Below are positions 24,995-33,294 of a stretch of DNA of 64,000 bases, piece after piece (the stretch's first letter is position 1; the number at the start of each line of letters is the position of its first letter). The notes beneath the pieces are model-generated. The model was given only the letters and a program-made list of their open reading frames with translations. It ran no database searches and had not been told where the DNA came from. The stretch spans positions 1 to 64,000 of the forward strand of contig DAOUUT010000001.1 in NCBI GenBank assembly GCA_030668025.1, written 5' to 3'. A program made the translations under genes and the position numbers. Origin of the DNA: Promethearchaeota archaeon. Lineage in GTDB: Archaea > Asgardarchaeota > Lokiarchaeia > Sigynarchaeales > SOKP01.

Positions 24995-25204
24995 ATGGCA
25001 TTAGAAGGTGTGGTTATAGAAGATTTCGTTTGCGATTATTGTGGAGAAGAAATTGATGGAAATTTCAAGTTTCAAGTTTTTATAAACGAGAATACTCCTA
25101 ACGAATATAGTACCGCAATAAGCTGTCCTGATTGTATTGCAACTTGGTTTACCGAGACTCCCAAAGATGTTATTAATATGAGAGTAATAAAAATTACGAA
25201 TTAA
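24995..25204 (+). CDS. Small zinc-finger protein (69 aa)
   Basis: Cys pairs FVCDYCGEEID and ISCPDCIATWF flank a beta hairpin, a treble-clef or zinc-ribbon arrangement. ATG 24995 lies just after the upstream stop (1-bp gap). Function unknown. Confidence 0.65.
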   Translation: MALEGVVIEDFVCDYCGEEIDGNFKFQVFINENTPNEYSTAISCPDCIATWFTETPKDVINMRVIKITN

Positions 25205-25224
25205 ATCTTTAGGAGGTATATATC

Positions 25225-25377
25225 TTGAAGTGTAAAAATTGTGGTGAAAAAGTAATTGATTTTTCAAAAAGCTGCTTGAATGAAAAAGGCGTATTTTGTT
25301 CAAAAGCTTGTTATATTGAATACAAAAATAAAAATCCAAGAATCCCTCTCCTAAAAGGGATTTCTTCGTTATTTTAG
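25225..25377 (+). CDS. Small zinc-finger protein (50 aa)
   Basis: TTG 25225 with an excellent AGGAGGT site at 25211-25217. Sequence MKCKNCGEKVIDFSKSCLNE continues to VFCSKACYIEYKN, two Cys pairs of treble-clef type. Too short for most gene callers. The TAG (25375-25377) overlaps the next gene's ribosome site. Confidence 0.65.
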   Translation: MKCKNCGEKVIDFSKSCLNEKGVFCSKACYIEYKNKNPRIPLLKGISSLF

Positions 25378-25388
25378 GAGGGATAAAA

Positions 25389-26195
25389 TTGACCGAATCT
25401 GTGAATACTAATTATGAGATCGTTGTAAGAGATTTTAATGGAAAGTCTACTGAATTTTTGAAAAAAGATAATCAAGTTTGGGTAACTGCTCAAACCATTG
25501 CTTCAGGGTTAGGGATTAATAAGTATAATGTACTTCAGATTTTTGCTAATAGTAAGGCTCTTTTAGAGAAACATTCAACCAATATGAAAATCATATCGGT
25601 TGATAATAAGAGGAGAGAAGTCAGAGTCTTCAATAAAACAGCTTTTATTTGGATCGCCGTTAGAAGCAATTCTCCAATAGCCTTACCTTTTCAGCAATGG
25701 GTTTTGAATGTTATTGACGAAATAATGACAAAGGGCTTTTATTTTGAAAACGAAACACTTCAGAACTACGTTAAATATTTAGTTTCTGAACAGATTGAAA
25801 AACGCTTTTTTATACACAAGAAAAAAGGTAGAAGGGTCTTAATACCTTTAAAATTATCAAAATTAAATCAAGTTTTAGAATTCTTACCAATTTTTCATAA
25901 AACTCATTCTTATAAAGTATCGAGAAGCAGAAAACCCGAATTGCACGATAAATTAGTGTTGCAGACTGATTTCGTTCGCGCTTACGATAAATGGGCTCTT
26001 ACGCAAGGGTATGAATCCTTAATAAGTTTGACGGAGTTGGGAAGGCTTCAATCTAAATTGTTAGGATGGAATATTCGTCCTACAACAGTGCATTTCACTA
26101 ATGAGGGCTCTCAATCCGTCAAAAATGAATATGCTATTATATTTTTTGAAAAAGAAGTTTCAAATCTATTAAAAATTAAAAACATTGAGGGATAA
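25389..26195 (+). CDS. BRO-N-like antirepressor with C-terminal module shared with the replicative ATPase
   Basis: Residues 10-115 fit a BRO-N/phage antirepressor domain (VWVTAQTIASGLGINKYNVL, then VRVFNKTAFIWIAVRSNSPI and PFQQWVLNVIDEI). Residues about 187-262 (YDKWALTQGYESLISLTELG, RLQSKLLG, then NEYAIIFFEKE) align with residues near 960-1030 of the large ATPase at 34366-37845 and look like a primase-type C-terminal winged helix. TTG 25389 follows AGGAGGG. Likely an early regulator that also contacts the replication machinery. Confidence 0.72.
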   Translation: MTESVNTNYEIVVRDFNGKSTEFLKKDNQVWVTAQTIASGLGINKYNVLQIFANSKALLEKHSTNMKIISVDNKRREVRVFNKTAFIWIAVRSNSPIALPFQQWVLNVIDEIMTKGFYFENETLQNYVKYLVSEQIEKRFFIHKKKGRRVLIPLKLSKLNQVLEFLPIFHKTHSYKVSRSRKPELHDKLVLQTDFVRAYDKWALTQGYESLISLTELGRLQSKLLGWNIRPTTVHFTNEGSQSVKNEYAIIFFEKEVSNLLKIKNIEG

Positions 26196-26200
26196 AAGAA

Positions 26201-26578
26201 ATGTGTAAAGTAATATATTTGGAAGAAAGGACCTATAGTTTGATTAAAAGTTTTGCTAAAATCTTGAGTTCTCAGGATAAATTAGCAAAAAGCTACGAAG
26301 ATAGGATTTTAGACTTACTTGCTAAAGAAGTCTCCGTTCGTCATTTTAGACCAATTATTGATATCCTTCATAAAATATTCCATTCAGAACCTTCTCAATC
26401 TAAGATACCATTTAGCCTGAGAGAGCAAACCCTAAATTTGCTCTGTTTATATACATTTCTCCGTAGAAAGAAGAATTTTGACGAATCTTTATACGGATTA
26501 CTTGAATCTGAAATCAATAAAATTCAGGTAAAGATTCTGAAAAAAGAGTATGAAACGCAATTAATTTTGGAGAATTAA
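26201..26578 (+). CDS. Hypothetical protein (125 aa)
   Basis: All-helical soluble protein (YSLIKSFAKILSSQDKLAKS, IIDILHKIFH). Not recognised. GAGGG upstream supports ATG 26201; 5-bp gap from the antirepressor gene and 2-bp gap to the next gene place it firmly in the same operon. Confidence 0.6.
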   Translation: MCKVIYLEERTYSLIKSFAKILSSQDKLAKSYEDRILDLLAKEVSVRHFRPIIDILHKIFHSEPSQSKIPFSLREQTLNLLCLYTFLRRKKNFDESLYGLLESEINKIQVKILKKEYETQLILEN

Positions 26579-26580
26579 AA

Positions 26581-27246
26581 ATGATGGCTGCCAAAAATAT
26601 TCAACAAATAAATCTTTCAAATAAAGAACGGATTTTGAGACTTCTTAGAGAGAATCCTGAAAATGAATATACTTATGGGGATATTGCTGAAGGATTAAGC
26701 ATAAGTAAGACAAATATCGGTAAAACTATTAATCCGTTAGATAAAGAAGGCAAAATCAGTATTATTAAAATAGGGCATAAAAAATTTGTTTCAATTAAAA
26801 GTAGTAGTAGTAGTGATCAAAGTAGTAGTGATCTTTTTTCTCAAAAAGAGAATGATATTCCAAAGAGGACCCCCTTAGAAGAGGATATTAAGAAAGATAA
26901 TTCCGATCAAAGTAGTAGTGATCAAAGTAGTAGTAATCAAAGTAGTAGTGATCAAAGTAGTAGTGATCAAAATCATGAAATCCAGAGAATACCGACAATT
27001 TCAGATTTAAGGGAAACTGAGACCGTTAATTATTTAAAAGGAATGAAGGAGGAACTTAAGCTTCATGGGAGAATCATACCTTTAGATAAAAAACAGAAAA
27101 TAACAAACTGGATATTTGAAAATAAGGCTGATTTAATAGACGGCTTGGATACATCGCTTAAAGCTTATAAGAGTTACAAATATCCCAAAATCCTTAGACA
27201 GAAAAAGCGATGGCGCGAACAAATGAAATTCCTGGAGGAATTATAA
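26581..27246 (+). CDS. Winged-helix protein with SSDQS repeat linker (221 aa)
   Basis: Residues 8-65 form a winged helix (ILRLLRENPENEYTYGDIAE, then SISKTNIGKTINPLDKEGKI). Residues about 75-140 are a low-complexity linker of SSSDQ repeats, encoded by tandem 15-bp units (26804-26970), with a second helical domain at the C-terminus. The architecture suggests a DNA-binding adaptor such as an initiator or partition factor. The stop overlaps the next ATG (TAATG). Confidence 0.68.
   Translation: MMAAKNIQQINLSNKERILRLLRENPENEYTYGDIAEGLSISKTNIGKTINPLDKEGKISIIKIGHKKFVSIKSSSSSDQSSSDLFSQKENDIPKRTPLEEDIKKDNSDQSSSDQSSSNQSSSDQSSSDQNHEIQRIPTISDLRETETVNYLKGMKEELKLHGRIIPLDKKQKITNWIFENKADLIDGLDTSLKAYKSYKYPKILRQKKRWREQMKFLEEL
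26804..26970 (+). repeat. In-frame tandem 15-bp repeats
   Basis: Units of the form GATCAAAGTAGTAGT recur at least seven times in two clusters (26804-26838 and 26907-26970), each encoding SSSDQ. Being in frame and multiples of three, copy number can change without breaking the gene. Confidence 0.8.
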
Positions 27247-27422
27247 TGAGCAAGAAAGATTTGATAGTTCGGGAAGCACAGAACGTAATCAGTACCTATT
27301 GGGACGAAAATATTGAGAAAAAAAAAGATCACTTAGAAAAAGTCCTTAATGCGCGATATAGAAAGCATTTTGCAAAAGAATTGATTAAGTTAGGGAAAAA
27401 ATTAGAAAAAAAAGGTGTTTAA
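27246..27422 (+). CDS. Small charged hypothetical protein (58 aa)
   Basis: ATG 27246 (TAATG overlap with the upstream stop, GGAGGA at 27233-27238) gives MSKKDLIVREAQNVISTYWD and a strongly basic tail ending KKLEKKGV. A longer frame from 27210 exists but lacks a ribosome site. Helical; function unknown. Confidence 0.58.
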   Translation: MSKKDLIVREAQNVISTYWDENIEKKKDHLEKVLNARYRKHFAKELIKLGKKLEKKGV

Positions 27423-27666
27423 AATTAAAATATTAGTAAACGAGAAAAGAAACTTCTTATGGGATAACAAAAGTATGGCCCTGGATTTTTACCATTTTGT
27501 AATCACAAATTTTTTAGATATAGGTTCTGATTTTAATTATTTTGAAGTTATCTCTATTCCTTTCTTGGCTAAAGCTCTCGAAGTATTCCTTCGGAGTAGC
27601 CTACGGGCTTTTTACTACAAAATTGATACAAATCAAACAGGTGTAAAAAAATGGAATCAAAATTAA
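27415..27666 (+). CDS. Hypothetical protein (about 80 aa)
   Basis: Frame from GTG 27415 overlapping the previous gene. GTG lies inside the AAGGTG ribosome site, so in-frame ATT 27424 (6 nt after it) is a plausible true start. Contains FYHFVITNFLDIGSDFNYFE. Not recognised. Overlaps the next gene by 16 bp. Confidence 0.5.
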   Translation: MFKIKILVNEKRNFLWDNKSMALDFYHFVITNFLDIGSDFNYFEVISIPFLAKALEVFLRSSLRAFYYKIDTNQTGVKKWNQN

Positions 27667-27887
27667 AAAAGAAAGAAATGGAAATTCAGCGTGGAATTTC
27701 TGAAATCGAGAAAATCAAGGAGTCTTTGTTTGAATTAAAGAAGAATTTCTATGGAGATTTCAAATACAGCGAAGAACTTGGAAAAACCCCATATCCTAAT
27801 CATTCAATTCAATCTGCAATAATATCTCTTGAATGTGCAATAAAAGAGGCAATAGAGATTAAGATTAATAGCGTGTGGGTGAGATAA
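27651..27887 (+). CDS. Hypothetical coiled-coil protein (78 aa)
   Basis: ATG 27651 after AGGTG. An N-terminal coiled coil (KLKKKEMEIQRGISEIEKIK) and a C-terminal helix (IQSAIISLECAIKEAIEIKI). Not recognised. Abuts the next small gene (ATG 27888). Confidence 0.57.
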   Translation: MESKLKKKEMEIQRGISEIEKIKESLFELKKNFYGDFKYSEELGKTPYPNHSIQSAIISLECAIKEAIEIKINSVWVR

Positions 27888-28046
27888 ATGACAACAATAG
27901 ATTATTATCATAGTTTTCCGTGTCCTATATGCGGTAATTGGAATCCGTGTCATAATATTGCTGGAGACTGTCTATTTTGCAGTTCTCAAGGATTTAAAAC
28001 ACTAAAAAATAAAGGAGAAAAAAATGGGAAAAAAAGAACAATTTAG
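27888..28046 (+). CDS. Small zinc-ribbon protein (52 aa)
   Basis: ATG 27888 to TAG 28046. Cys pairs FPCPICGNWN and DCLFCSSQG, a rubredoxin-like zinc ribbon, then a basic tail that overlaps the next gene by 23 bp. Function unknown. Confidence 0.6.
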   Translation: MTTIDYYHSFPCPICGNWNPCHNIAGDCLFCSSQGFKTLKNKGEKNGKKRTI

Positions 28047-28221
28047 CGTTCACTTTTGTAAAGAATATATCGTAGTTGCTGAAGATTATGACCAAGCGGT
28101 TCTTAAAACCCAACAGTATCTTAACATTCCTATGGAAAAGTTTCAAGAATTTAAAATTGAAACTGCTAAAATTGATAGAGATAGAACTGAAAGATTATAC
28201 GATGGAGTTGATATTAAATAA
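28024..28221 (+). CDS. Small hypothetical protein (65 aa)
   Basis: ATG 28024 after AAAGGAGAAAAAA. A compact alpha/beta protein (KEQFSVHFCKEYIVVAEDYD, then AVLKTQQYLNIPMEKFQEFK) with a ferredoxin-like secondary-structure order. Not recognised. Its stop overlaps the following ATG by one base. Confidence 0.58.
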   Translation: MGKKEQFSVHFCKEYIVVAEDYDQAVLKTQQYLNIPMEKFQEFKIETAKIDRDRTERLYDGVDIK

Positions 28222-29084
28222 TGGTCGATGAGAAATTTAGGATAGAATGTGAAAATATGTTTGGGAGAAATTTAGAACGGATTGAGGCGCTGAAAAAGAA
28301 GTTTGAAGAGAGAAATTGGTTGGATTGGCAAGAATGGTGCGATGTTGTTAATAGACATTGTGGAGAAATCGCTGAGCTGAAAGAATGGAGAACCAATTTT
28401 AATAAAAATATTTTACCCTATATTAGTACATTAGAAGAGGTCTTGCGGGATTCTATTTATACATCTCGTAATGCTTTTCTACAAATAAAAGCTATTTTAG
28501 AAGACTCAGATCTAATGAAAGCAAGTACAGTGACTGAGAGTTATACTAAGCAGTTAGAGAAGCTCGATACTAAGAAAGAATACATAGCGTCATTGAACGA
28601 TCCCAAGGCGTTTGAAGCCATTAATCTGGGTGTACTGAAAAGAGAAAGAAAAGATTCGGAGAAGAAAGATTATGATGTAGGAAGAGGTTCGGGTGACGAT
28701 GTTTTAGATATGAAAAAAGGACAGAATCCACAACTATTATGTGAGAGATGTAAATTTGAATCAAATTGCCCCCATAGTCATGCAGATACTATAGATAAAT
28801 TAGGGTGTAATAGTTTTGAAGAGAAAACGAAAGAGCAAATCCTAAAGGAGTTCGAGAAAAGACTGAATGAACCAATTCCTAATTTCTGGAAAGCTTCGAT
28901 TAAATTAGGGAAAACAACCGAATACGATTATTACGCAAAGACCATCCCTAATCAACTATTTATTAGGCGACAGAAAATAAGGCTTATTGAGAGATTTATC
29001 AAAGGTTTGAAAGAACCCCATTCGAGAGAGGGTTTAATAGCGATGTGGAACAAGAAGCTAAAACAAATACGAGAGGGTAAATAA
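28221..29084 (+). CDS. Hypothetical helical protein with Cys/His cluster (287 aa)
   Basis: Mainly helical; residues about 170-195 (CERCKFESNCPHSHADTID, then KLGCNSFE) contain a Cys/His set able to bind zinc or an iron-sulfur cluster. The C-terminal part is basic and helical (RRQKIRLIERFIKGLK). Not recognised. It directly abuts the next gene (ATG 29085). Confidence 0.62.
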   Translation: MVDEKFRIECENMFGRNLERIEALKKKFEERNWLDWQEWCDVVNRHCGEIAELKEWRTNFNKNILPYISTLEEVLRDSIYTSRNAFLQIKAILEDSDLMKASTVTESYTKQLEKLDTKKEYIASLNDPKAFEAINLGVLKRERKDSEKKDYDVGRGSGDDVLDMKKGQNPQLLCERCKFESNCPHSHADTIDKLGCNSFEEKTKEQILKEFEKRLNEPIPNFWKASIKLGKTTEYDYYAKTIPNQLFIRRQKIRLIERFIKGLKEPHSREGLIAMWNKKLKQIREGK

Positions 29085-29333
29085 ATGAATGAAATAGAGA
29101 ATTGGCCTGAAAAGAAAAGCGGGTTTGTAGAAAAACCAGATTTTTTACTGAAAATAACAGGTAAACTTGAGATTGATTTTAACGATAAAATTAAGACGAT
29201 AAAAGACTTTGAAATCGAAGCAAAAGATTTGAACATATTAATTAAGAAACTTTTAAACGAGATAACTGAAGTAAGCCTTGGTAAGCTCCAAGAAGCTTTA
29301 CAATTTATAATAGAAAAGAGGAGTGAGATATAA
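29085..29333 (+). CDS. Hypothetical protein (82 aa)
   Basis: Starts immediately after the upstream TAA, with GAGAGGG ahead of ATG 29085. Helical and charged (FEIEAKDLNILIKKLLNEIT). Not recognised. Its stop overlaps the next ATG by one base (TAATG). Confidence 0.57.
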   Translation: MNEIENWPEKKSGFVEKPDFLLKITGKLEIDFNDKIKTIKDFEIEAKDLNILIKKLLNEITEVSLGKLQEALQFIIEKRSEI

Positions 29334-29509
29334 TGGATTCTAAATCTGAAAATAAAACGTCTAACATCAGAAATAAGGTTCGAAGAAGGAAATATTGTAG
29401 ATATTATCGAACATGTGGATATTATTCCCCTAAATCTTTTACATGCCACGAAGGTGGCGGTTCTTACTGCGGTAAATTTAGAAAATTAAAGGTGAAGGTT
29501 ATTGTCTAA
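29333..29509 (+). CDS. Small Cys-rich basic protein (58 aa)
   Basis: ATG 29333 to TAA 29509: a basic patch (NKVRRRKYCRYYRTCGYY) followed by TCHEGGGSYCGKF. Four cysteines and one histidine suggest a zinc knuckle. It overlaps the ribbon-helix-helix gene start (TTG 29502) by 8 bp. Confidence 0.57.
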   Translation: MDSKSENKTSNIRNKVRRRKYCRYYRTCGYYSPKSFTCHEGGGSYCGKFRKLKVKVIV

Positions 29510-29714
29510 TAGAAAAGAGAAAAAACCAAAGATGCAAAATATTACGATCAATATTCCTGAGATATACGATGAAAACATTCAGAAATTAATCAGAATGAAG
29601 GTTGTTCCGAGTCGTTCAGAAGCAATTAGGGTGGCAATAAGGGAGTTCCTTCATTCGGAATTTATTAATTTGAATCTATTAGGATATTTTAATCAAAAAC
29701 AAATAGAGGTATGA
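29502..29714 (+). CDS. Ribbon-helix-helix transcription factor (70 aa)
   Basis: NITINIPEIYDENIQKLIRM, then VVPSRSEAIRVAIREFLHSE: the strand-helix-helix pattern of CopG/MetJ-Arc proteins. TTG start after GGTGAAGG. It overlaps the next ribbon-helix-helix gene as ATGA (29711-29714), so the two may form a heterodimer. Confidence 0.78.
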   Translation: MSNRKEKKPKMQNITINIPEIYDENIQKLIRMKVVPSRSEAIRVAIREFLHSEFINLNLLGYFNQKQIEV

Positions 29715-30130
29715 AAAGATTGAAGATTGTAACCGTTAACGTACCTGAAAGTTATATAGGTGCTATAAATAAGATAATAGGCCGAGATGGATTGTATCCA
29801 AGTCGATCAGAATTGATTAGGTGTGCTGTTCGGGATTTTTTACTTAAAGAACTTAAAATGGCCAATAATATGGCGAAATATCAAGAAGCTGAGATAGATG
29901 ATTTTGACGATGAAAATTTCGTGCGCGTGCCAATTGAAAGCATAAATGAAAAGTCTGAACCAGTACGCGAATTTAAGACGTATAAAATTATTAGTAAACT
30001 TGATCACTTTGAAGCATTCACAGAGAGAATAGGGCCTAAAGAGAGAAAGAGGAAGCAGACTCTTGGTAATCCATTTTGGACAAATAAAATTGATGAAAAT
30101 GGTAATTTAATTCAAGTTCCTAAAAATTAA
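29711..30130 (+). CDS. Ribbon-helix-helix protein with C-terminal extension (139 aa)
   Basis: Residues 1-50 (LKIVTVNVPESYIGAINKII, then YPSRSELIRCAVRDFLLKEL) repeat the pattern of the adjacent gene, so they are tandem paralogues. The extra 85 residues are charged and may mediate partner binding. Coupled by ATGA to the upstream gene. Likely transcriptional control of the element. Confidence 0.76.
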   Translation: MKRLKIVTVNVPESYIGAINKIIGRDGLYPSRSELIRCAVRDFLLKELKMANNMAKYQEAEIDDFDDENFVRVPIESINEKSEPVREFKTYKIISKLDHFEAFTERIGPKERKRKQTLGNPFWTNKIDENGNLIQVPKN

Positions 30131-30221
30131 TTTTTTTTTTATTTTTAAAAAACTAACTAACGTTGGGTTCTCAGGTTGCTAAAATACCTGCCTGACGGTT
30201 TGAAGATGTGGAGGAAAAATC

Positions 30222-30371
30222 ATGGAAGAAACAAAAGAAATCGAAAAGAATGATAATAAGGACATTCGAGATGTACTAATTAACTCTTTCGAGTTAAAGG
30301 AAGAAAAACTTTCTCAAATAGACAAGAATATTAATCATTTAAGAAAGGAACTAAATTTAGAGAGTGATTAA
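30222..30371 (+). CDS. Small charged coiled-coil protein (49 aa)
   Basis: ATG 30222 after GTGGAGGA gives MEETKEIEKNDNKDIRDVLI and a helical C-terminus (IDKNINHLRKELNLESD). Not recognised; too short for the usual cutoff. It is separated from the exonuclease start by 5 bp. Confidence 0.55.
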   Translation: MEETKEIEKNDNKDIRDVLINSFELKEEKLSQIDKNINHLRKELNLESD

Positions 30372-30376
30372 AAAAC

Positions 30377-31090
30377 GTGTCAAAAGAGCAATCATTTTAC
30401 GATTGGGAAAATCCATCTGATTCAGCTAATACAGAGAGATTAGGAGAAAAAATTGGAATTAAGGAAAACAATTTTAAATCTTATTTAGCCGATTGGAGAT
30501 CCAAGAATTTGGGTAATAAAAAAGAAGCTAAGGATATTGTTATAATTCTTGATATTGAAACTACAGGGTTATCCCCAAAATTTGATATGATTTGCGAAGT
30601 AGGGTTATGTTTTTTGAATTTAGAGACAGGTGATATCGATCCAATTTTTAGTATTATTTGCCAGGAAGAAAATAAAAAATTTGATGAAAAAAGTTGGATT
30701 TTTCAAAATAGTGATTTAAGATTTGTAGATGTTATAAATGCACCCTATTTAGGGGATTTTAGGGAAGAACTTCAAAGTGTTTTCGATTTGGATTATCCTT
30801 GTACGGCATATAACCAAAAGTTTGATTTTGGTTTTTTGGAATTTAGGAATTTCAGGATAAATCAAAAATTTTGGGATCCTATGTTAAAATTGACACCTAT
30901 ACTAAAAATCCCAAATATACATTATTATAGCAACTATAAATGGCCTTCTGTTTGGGAAGCTTATTGCCATTTTTTCCCAAATGAGCATTATATTGAAGCG
31001 CATCGCGCCCTTGATGACGCTATGCACGAAGCTAAGATAATTTATGCAACATACAAAAATCTAAAATTGGAGATATTTAAAAAAGGGTGA
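30377..31090 (+). CDS. DnaQ-like 3'-5' exonuclease (DEDDh family)
   Basis: 237 residues. Exo I DIETTGLSPKFDMICEVG, Exo II AYNQKFDFGFLEFRNF and Exo III AHRALDDAMHEAKII supply the four acidic residues and the His of a DEDDh exonuclease. The first 50 residues are an extra charged segment. GTG start with only a weak ribosome site. Probable proofreading or nucleic-acid trimming in element replication, since no polymerase gene is seen here. Confidence 0.85.
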   Translation: MSKEQSFYDWENPSDSANTERLGEKIGIKENNFKSYLADWRSKNLGNKKEAKDIVIILDIETTGLSPKFDMICEVGLCFLNLETGDIDPIFSIICQEENKKFDEKSWIFQNSDLRFVDVINAPYLGDFREELQSVFDLDYPCTAYNQKFDFGFLEFRNFRINQKFWDPMLKLTPILKIPNIHYYSNYKWPSVWEAYCHFFPNEHYIEAHRALDDAMHEAKIIYATYKNLKLEIFKKG

Positions 31091-31096
31091 TTGAAA

Positions 31097-31354
31097 TTGG
31101 TTATGCCTAAAAATGTTTATCCAAAATCAAATCAAAAGGATATAGACGATGCAGTTATGAATTCTGAGTATGATAAAAAGCGTGAAAAGTTGAAAGAAAA
31201 GGAATCAAATTTGAGTAAAGTTGATCTTGATACAGTTAGAGAAGGTGTATTGAAATTAAGACAAATCATCTTAAAAATTGATCCTAACCTTGAAGAACAT
31301 TTAATCTATTTTAGAGATTGCTATGCGTTTTTGAAAAAATTAAAATTAGTTTGA
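31097..31354 (+). CDS. Hypothetical protein (85 aa)
   Basis: TTG 31097 is 6 nt after GGGTGA (31085-31090), a better start than TTG 31091 which abuts it. Charged helical protein (EKLKEKESNLSKVDLDTVRE). Not recognised. Confidence 0.55.
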   Translation: MVMPKNVYPKSNQKDIDDAVMNSEYDKKREKLKEKESNLSKVDLDTVREGVLKLRQIILKIDPNLEEHLIYFRDCYAFLKKLKLV

Positions 31355-31375
31355 AAAAAGAGGAGAAAAATACAC

Positions 31376-31747
31376 ATGTTAAAAATACACATGGTATGTT
31401 TTAAAAATGGTTATACCCCTGGTCCATTAAGATATGGGAATATTTTGATTGGTTTTAGTGAATACGAATGCCCTTACTGCAAATTGTTAACAAGATTTTC
31501 TGTAGGATACATTAACCTACGATGCTTTATATTACAATCAAAACGAATTCCCTATATATGTCCATCTTGCAATCATATCATGATTCTTGATTCAGGGAAT
31601 CATAAATTAGTTAAAAAACCCAGAAAAGAAAATAGCTTTCAAATTAATGCAATGATAACAAAAATTAATGGATTTATTGATAATATGAAAGGAATAAGCA
31701 ATAACTCTAAAGAAATTATGAAATATAAAATAAAAGAGAGTACTTAA
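31376..31747 (+). CDS. Zinc-ribbon protein (123 aa)
   Basis: Cys pairs YECPYCKLLTRF and YICPSCNHIM spaced about 35 residues form a zinc ribbon; the C-terminal 45 residues are helical. GAGGAG lies upstream. Not otherwise recognised. Confidence 0.62.
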   Translation: MLKIHMVCFKNGYTPGPLRYGNILIGFSEYECPYCKLLTRFSVGYINLRCFILQSKRIPYICPSCNHIMILDSGNHKLVKKPRKENSFQINAMITKINGFIDNMKGISNNSKEIMKYKIKEST

Positions 31748-31763
31748 AGAGAGTGAATGAAGG

Positions 31764-32219
31764 TTGGACCAAAGTTTTAGTTATATGCTTGAAATGAAGC
31801 CATTATTGTTAGATGGCTCGAAACGAAGAACCATTCGAGCAATCGGAAAAAATGATTTCAGAGATCGGTGCAATGTTAACGATATAATGCATAACTGGAT
31901 TGATATGATAAATCGACATAACGCAAAAGAATTTCTATTTGATTCAAGAGTGGTTGAGAAAATTCATGTTAATATTGACGATGCTCCTGAAAGTGAGGAT
32001 TTAGCAAGGCGATTGGAATCTCCAAGAAAAGGAGAAACATGGGAAGAATTTGCGTTAAACGATGGATTTGATTTTTATTCCGATTTTTTAAGCTTTTTCA
32101 AGGGCCATGTTAAAAAAACTAATAAATTTATCTGCTTCATATTCACTACAGATTTATCAAAACCTTACAAGATTAAAGGAAACATGCAAATTACAGACTT
32201 TATTGAGGTGAATGCTTAA
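31764..32219 (+). CDS. Hypothetical protein (151 aa)
   Basis: TTG 31764, 7 nt after GTGA. Begins MDQSFSYMLEMKPLLLDGSK and is soluble alpha/beta with an ASC-1/ASCH-like look at the start (EMKPLLLDGSKRRTIR), since such domains begin with a KPxxxxILxGxKxxTxR pattern; this is tentative. An RNA-binding role would follow if so. Abuts the next ATG. Confidence 0.55.
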   Translation: MDQSFSYMLEMKPLLLDGSKRRTIRAIGKNDFRDRCNVNDIMHNWIDMINRHNAKEFLFDSRVVEKIHVNIDDAPESEDLARRLESPRKGETWEEFALNDGFDFYSDFLSFFKGHVKKTNKFICFIFTTDLSKPYKIKGNMQITDFIEVNA

Positions 32220-32522
32220 ATGTCTTTACAAGAAATAGGAAAGATGTGTAAAGAAAATTACCCATATAGTTGTATGGGTGATAATGAACCGTGTTGTATA
32301 TGTGGACATTTAGGGAAATATCATAGATTTCGACACGGAAAAAGCATCTGTTTTGAATGTAATGAGCAAGAAGATGTTGAGGAAAAACTGAGGTTATGGT
32401 GTATTAAATGTGATATTGATATGGTTAAAAAAGGGATAGCGTTAGATTGTCCCGAAGATGGGAGTTTCTATGAATGTCCTTCTTGTAATTATAGAATTGG
32501 AATCTTTATAAAAAGAGGTTGA
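32220..32522 (+). CDS. Double zinc-ribbon protein (100 aa)
   Basis: Four Cys pairs: PCCICGHLGKY, SICFECNEQE, LWCIKCDID and YECPSCNYRIG, that is, two consecutive zinc ribbons. ATG start directly after the upstream stop. Function unknown; one of the densest Cys clusters in the element. Confidence 0.65.
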   Translation: MSLQEIGKMCKENYPYSCMGDNEPCCICGHLGKYHRFRHGKSICFECNEQEDVEEKLRLWCIKCDIDMVKKGIALDCPEDGSFYECPSCNYRIGIFIKRG

Positions 32523-32860
32523 TCGAGATTTTAACTGAAGTAGATTATAAAATTTCATTATATCCTTCGAAATTCTTAGGGTATCAATCAAAGAGTAAAA
32601 ATCAAGGATACATAAAACTCTTTATTCCATCTATTTGGGATTGGGTTAATACTTGGAGCGATAATTACGAAAATATTTTTGAGAATTTCAATAGTGCGAT
32701 AATTTATATTACGCTATTAGAAAGAATATGCTTAGAAAGAGCATTTCAAAAAATAAGAATGACAAAAAGATGTGAAGATTATAATGGATTTTCATGCAAG
32801 ATGGACTATATTGCATGTTTAATCGCAAAAAATCTATTAAAAAATAAAGAGGTTGATTAA
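32519..32860 (+). CDS. Hypothetical protein, ERICLE paralogue 1 (113 aa)
   Basis: TTG 32519 overlaps the upstream stop (TTGA) but abuts GAGG; in-frame ATT 32528 sits 9 nt after GAGG and may be the true start. The C-terminal half LERICLERAFQKIRMTKRCE is repeated in the next gene (CERICLESRIHKIKSKYKC), so these are tandem paralogues of unknown function. Confidence 0.58.
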   Translation: MIEILTEVDYKISLYPSKFLGYQSKSKNQGYIKLFIPSIWDWVNTWSDNYENIFENFNSAIIYITLLERICLERAFQKIRMTKRCEDYNGFSCKMDYIACLIAKNLLKNKEVD

Positions 32861-32862
32861 AG

Positions 32863-33294
32863 ATTCCAGGCCTTTACGAGTTAAAAAATAAATTAAATCG
32901 TCAGGAAGAAAAATATGAAAAAGACACTTCCGAATTGCGATTTAAAATAAAAAAACAAAATCAAATAATTTACGATATTGATATGGATTTTGAAAATAAG
33001 CTCGGATATCACATTTATTCCCATGAATATGGTCATACAATTTCTATGTGTCCAATATTTATATTGAAAAATCATCCTAATTTCAATGAATTTGTAGAAT
33101 ATTTTATTCATTATCAATTATGCGAAAGAATTTGTTTAGAGTCCAGAATCCATAAAATTAAATCAAAATATAAATGCTCTAAAAAATATTGTCCAATGGA
33201 GGTTCCAGCCCTATTAATGCTTGGTAGATATATAAATCACGAATATTATTTATTTAATCCTTTAAATTATGAAGTAGAGGTTCCAAGAAGTTGA
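32863..33294 (+). CDS. Hypothetical protein, ERICLE paralogue 2; putative ATT start
   Basis: The frame is open from 32857. No ATG or GTG occurs near the ribosome site GAGGTTGA (32849-32856); the first TTG is 83 nt away at 32935. ATT 32863, 10 nt after GAGG, is my preferred start, adding 24 residues. The body includes HIYSHEYGHTISMC (an HExxH-like look but lacking the order for a protease) and the ERICLE helix shared with the previous gene. Function unknown. Confidence 0.55.
   Translation: MPGLYELKNKLNRQEEKYEKDTSELRFKIKKQNQIIYDIDMDFENKLGYHIYSHEYGHTISMCPIFILKNHPNFNEFVEYFIHYQLCERICLESRIHKIKSKYKCSKKYCPMEVPALLMLGRYINHEYYLFNPLNYEVEVPRS

Noticed and set aside
26804..26970. Possible CRISPR array
   Set aside because: The units are 15 bp, contiguous and in frame inside a protein gene; no unique spacers and no cas genes in the window.
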